DNA from: Alphaproteobacteria bacterium
Lineage (GTDB): Bacteria > Pseudomonadota > Alphaproteobacteria > Rickettsiales > VGDC01
DNA: 9,600 nt
Direction of reading: 5' to 3'
Assembly (NCBI GenBank): GCA_016869895.1
Contig: VGDC01000047.1
Coordinates: 1-9,600 of the forward strand
The notes beneath the pieces were generated by a model. That model was not told the DNA's origin. It worked only from the letters and a program-made list of their open reading frames with translations, and ran no database searches. The translations under genes were made by a program, and so were the position numbers. Positions 7,040 to 9,600 of the stretch are shown here, piece by piece (position 1 is the first letter of the stretch; each line of letters opens with the position of its first letter).

Positions 7040-8251
7040 TTGGCGAAGAACCTGACCTATTACGCGAACGAAGTGAAGTTCCAGACGCTGAAGACTGGCC
7101 GCAAGGTTCAGGCGGGTGTGACCAGCGCGTTCCTGAAACTCGCGATGGGCGGTGGTGCGGCTTCGGTGGCGACGGACATCGCGCCCGCCTTGGGTTCCGG
7201 TGCGGCGAACGCAGGTCTCACCGCAGGACAGATCGCGCTTTCCAGCACGGCTGGCTTGGTCAGCATCGGCGCGGGCGCGGGCATCAGCGCCTATATCAAT
7301 CATCTCGAACATAAACACCACGAATCCCAGCTGACAGAGCGTTTCCGCGAAGAGCTGGGCAGTTTCCGTGGTAAGGACTTCGGCTCCATCGGTGTGGAGG
7401 ATTTGAAAGAAGTCGCGCAGGATAACCCCGCTTTCAAGCAGGAACTGCGCCGTAACGACGTTACTCGCAACCTCAAGAACACCGCCGCTGTCATCGGTAC
7501 GGTCGTGGCCTTCGCCGCTGTATTCGCTGCCGTCACCATGTTCCCGCCGCTTCTGGCGGGTGGGGTCATCGCGCAAGGCGCATTCGCCATCGGTTCGGCC
7601 ATCGCCGGTGCGGGCATCATGCATGCCACGCGCAAAGCGGTGGTGAATGCTGGCAAGAAACTCTTCCACATCGATAAACCCACCACGCTGGATGCCATCA
7701 AGGATTTGGGCAAGGATGACAAGGTCATCACCCACGCGCAGGTGTTGGGTGTATTTGAAAAATCGAACCCCGCGCTGTCGCAGGACATCGAATCCACCTT
7801 CGGCACGAAATTCGACGATTTGGACAAGACCCAGCGCATGGCGGCGGTCGAGAAATACGGCGCAGCACTGAATCTCGGCGACATCACCTATAAACTGAAT
7901 GAAGGCGATATCCGCCCACAGGAACTGGCCTTCACCGTCGCTGGGCAAAGTTCTGGCTATATCCCTCCGGAATCGCTGGCGAACCGCATCAAGGCGAATG
8001 CGCAGCAGCAGCTGGATCAGGTGCAGAACAAAATCGCCGATGTGACTTACACGGTGAAAGAGAAGATGCAGGATTGGCAGCAGGATCGCGAAATCACGCG
8101 CTTGGCGAATGCGGTCGAAAAATCCGTCATCGAGGGCAAGGATCTGCCCAAAGAAGCACTCGACATCGCGCCTGCGAAATTCTGGCAGGATCTGGTTGCG
8201 CAACAGCGCGAACAAGCCACGAAAGCACCTGCGCAGCCTGCACGCGCATAA
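7040..8251 (+). CDS. Unrecognised membrane-associated protein, first of a tandem paralogue pair
   Basis: Protein of 403 aa that I cannot assign to a known family. There is no signal peptide. The N-terminus (1-35) is basic and helical. Residues 57-85 form a Gly/Ala/Ser-rich moderately hydrophobic segment ending in SAYINHLEHK. Residues about 148-196 form one long or two short hydrophobic segments (FAAVFAAVTMFPPLLAGG), likely membrane-inserted. A soluble region of about 200 residues follows with GKKLFHIDK (205-213), LGVFEKSNPAL, TFGTKFDDL and VAGQSSG. Residues about 318-394 look helical and rich in Gln and charged residues, and the end reads APAQPARA. The start is TTG, supported by its RBS and an in-frame stop upstream. 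The next gene encodes a clear homologue with the same order of motifs, which confirms the reading frame. Membrane association is inferred from composition, and the function is unknown. Confidence 0.8.
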   Translation: MAKNLTYYANEVKFQTLKTGRKVQAGVTSAFLKLAMGGGAASVATDIAPALGSGAANAGLTAGQIALSSTAGLVSIGAGAGISAYINHLEHKHHESQLTERFREELGSFRGKDFGSIGVEDLKEVAQDNPAFKQELRRNDVTRNLKNTAAVIGTVVAFAAVFAAVTMFPPLLAGGVIAQGAFAIGSAIAGAGIMHATRKAVVNAGKKLFHIDKPTTLDAIKDLGKDDKVITHAQVLGVFEKSNPALSQDIESTFGTKFDDLDKTQRMAAVEKYGAALNLGDITYKLNEGDIRPQELAFTVAGQSSGYIPPESLANRIKANAQQQLDQVQNKIADVTYTVKEKMQDWQQDREITRLANAVEKSVIEGKDLPKEALDIAPAKFWQDLVAQQREQATKAPAQPARA

Positions 8252-8295
8252 AACGCTGCAAAAATCGCGCTTATTTCACACAATCGTCATACTTT

Positions 8296-8325
8296 TTGCT
8301 GTTTTTTTGTGTCATTATGTATCAT
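8296..8325 (+). promoter_or_regulatory. Candidate promoter for the second paralogue gene
   Basis: TTGCTG (8296-8301) and TATCAT (8320-8325) are separated by 18 bp in the AT-rich part of the 135-bp gap between the paralogues. The -10 matches five of six consensus positions and the -35 three. If real, transcription would begin around 8332, placing the hairpin at 8335-8353 at the very 5' end of the mRNA. Confidence 0.35.
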
Positions 8326-8334
8326 GCGTAATGG

Positions 8335-8353
8335 GCTGGAAGTTGTTTCCAGC
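8335..8353. repeat. Perfect 7-bp inverted repeat between the paralogue genes
   Basis: GCTGGAA (8335-8341) and TTCCAGC (8347-8353) flank the loop GTTGT. No T-run follows on either strand, so this does not look like a standard intrinsic terminator. It may be a 5' leader structure of the second paralogue mRNA or an operator. The RBS GGAG of the next gene begins at 8373, outside the hairpin. Confidence 0.5.
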
Positions 8354-8386
8354 TAGTGCATAACAGAATATCGGAGCGCTATCGAC

Positions 8387-9556
8387 ATGGTCGAAAGCCA
8401 CAACGGAAGCAGAACAAAAGCCATCAAGAAAGCCACGGAAGCGACCGCTGGCGGTGGTGCTTCCTCAGTCGTAGGCAAGGGCGTATACACCGTCCAAGAC
8501 GCACTCCACACCACCCACGTCGCAGCAGCTCTCGGTCACGCACATGATGTCGCAGGCATCATGGCCTCCGCTCCCTTCGGTTTGCTTGGGGTCGCGGCGG
8601 GAACCACCGTCAGCGCCTATTTCAATCATCTCGCGCACAAAGCCAAATCCGTCGACCTGTTGGACAACTACCGCCCGCAGATCGCTTCCATCGTGTCCAA
8701 AACGCCGGATAAAGTCCATCTGCGTGATCTGGAAAGCGTGGCGGAAGTGAATCCCGCTATCAATAACGAGATGAAGCGCAACAAGAAGATGAAGACCTTC
8801 GGCACAGTGAAGATGGCCATCGCCACCACCGCTGCATTTGCCACGGTCTTCGCCGCTATCGCTTTGTTCCCGCCACTGGGCGCGCTGGCGGGTGCCGCCG
8901 CCGCACAGGGTTTGCTTTCCGGCGCTGGCCTTGGCTTCGTCGCCGCCACCGGCCTGTTGAGCTTCGGCAGCCTACATGCTGCAGGTGCAGCAGTTGGCGC
9001 ACTCGGCAAAAAACTGCTGCACTTGGACAAACACACGGTGGAAGACCATGTGCAGACGCTTGACGACCACTTGAAAGATGGCAAGCTAGCGACCAAAGAA
9101 GAAGTGATGGGTGTGTTCACCGCCGCTTCTCCCGGACTGCAAGGCCGCGTGAAATACACCTTCGGCAAGGAATATGACCATCTGTCCTCCGCTGACCAGA
9201 CGAAAGCGGTGACCACTTTCGGCCGCGAGCTGGATTTGGAGAATGTGACCAAAGCTTTGAACTCCGGCGAGTTGCCTGCCCGTGAAATGCCGTTCTTCGT
9301 CTTCGGTCAGACCTCCGGCGCGCCGAACCCACAGGCGATGCGCGACAAACTGGCTGCTGAACGCCGCGCCGAACAGGAACTGCGCGATGCTGGCATCCCC
9401 AGCGGTGTCGAAGAAGCACAGCCTTCCTTCGCAGCCAATGTGCAGCGCGCGGAACGCCCCACCGCCACCGCCCGCGATGAGAACCAGAGCTGGCAGGAAC
9501 AGGTGAGCAAAAAACGCGATGAAGCACTGGTCGGTGCTGCTCCCGCTCGCGCCTAA
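8387..9556 (+). CDS. Unrecognised membrane-associated protein, second of the tandem paralogue pair
   Basis: Protein of 389 aa, homologous to the preceding gene product by eye but well diverged. Shared blocks in the same order include GGGASSV (22-28), SAYFNHLAHK (76-85), NPAINNEMKRN (122-132), FATVFAAIALFPPL (151-164), GKKLLHLDK (207-215), MGVFTAASPGL, YTFGKEYDHL, ALNSGELPAREMPFFVFGQTSG (about 290-311) and a final PARA. Hydrophobic segments lie at about 48-80 and 142-207, the second very Ala/Gly-rich. There is no signal peptide. The C-terminal part (about 320-389) is charged and helical with a QSWQEQ stretch. The ATG at 8387 has GGAG 10 nt upstream. A candidate promoter of its own and the 135-bp gap suggest it can be expressed separately from the first copy. 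The family and function are unknown. The remaining 44 bases of the window hold no clear terminator. Confidence 0.82.
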   Translation: MVESHNGSRTKAIKKATEATAGGGASSVVGKGVYTVQDALHTTHVAAALGHAHDVAGIMASAPFGLLGVAAGTTVSAYFNHLAHKAKSVDLLDNYRPQIASIVSKTPDKVHLRDLESVAEVNPAINNEMKRNKKMKTFGTVKMAIATTAAFATVFAAIALFPPLGALAGAAAAQGLLSGAGLGFVAATGLLSFGSLHAAGAAVGALGKKLLHLDKHTVEDHVQTLDDHLKDGKLATKEEVMGVFTAASPGLQGRVKYTFGKEYDHLSSADQTKAVTTFGRELDLENVTKALNSGELPAREMPFFVFGQTSGAPNPQAMRDKLAAERRAEQELRDAGIPSGVEEAQPSFAANVQRAERPTATARDENQSWQEQVSKKRDEALVGAAPARA

Positions 9557-9600
9557 TCTTCCCAAGGCTGTTTCCACTATCCATCCGGTCGATTTTCGCT

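Noticed and set aside
6865..7314. Plus-strand frame with an ATG at 7015 overlapping the start of the first paralogue gene
   Set aside because: It is out of frame with the homologous protein, and its product is Arg/Gly-rich with no similarity to the second copy.
7022..8215. Long open frame (397 codons) on the minus strand across the first paralogue gene
   Set aside because: The plus-strand reading is supported by a homologous neighbour with the same motif order and by its ribosome binding site. The antisense frame is a by-product of GC-rich codon usage, and its Arg/Asp/Phe/His-heavy product has no recognisable motif.
8252..8310. T-rich tracts after the first paralogue gene as an intrinsic terminator
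   Set aside because: No convincing GC-rich stem directly precedes the T-runs, and the tracts fit an AT-rich promoter region better.

Overview
The window has moderately high GC and dense coding, and looks like the chromosome of a Gram-negative bacterium. The class 2 dihydroorotate dehydrogenase and the general protein style suggest an alphaproteobacterium. A PilT/PilU retraction pair also fits lineages with type IVa-like pili, for example Micavibrio-like bacteria. This placement is inference, as there is no rRNA or other strong marker in the window.

Region 1 (1-3717, minus strand) is a tight operon read leftwards. It encodes a secreted, proline-rich TPR protein, then the type IV pilus retraction ATPase PilT, then its paralogue PilU, which starts with GTG and is cut off by the window edge. 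Gaps of 26 and 15 nt and good ribosome binding sites for pilT and pilU support co-transcription. The three genes probably serve pilus retraction and twitching or surface behaviour.

Region 2 (3718-3970) is a divergent intergenic region with a candidate leftward promoter and, just upstream of it, a pair of 12-bp direct repeats 20 bp apart.

Region 3 (3971-6270, plus strand) holds a secreted M23/LytM-type peptidase-like protein, whose usual HxH zinc/catalytic motif reads HxD, followed by pyrD (pyrimidine synthesis). A small hairpin covers the pyrD ribosome binding site.

Region 4 (6267-6929, minus strand) is an alpha/beta hydrolase of the phospholipase/carboxylesterase family. It converges on pyrD, and the two stop codons share one TTAA.

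Region 5 (7040-9556, plus strand) is the least explained part: two tandem genes for diverged paralogues (403 and 389 aa). They lack a signal peptide and have Ala/Gly-rich hydrophobic segments in the middle, soluble helical ends and the same last four residues. I do not recognise the family. This pair is the best candidate for something undescribed. No RNA genes, CRISPR arrays, insertion sequences or prophage genes were seen.
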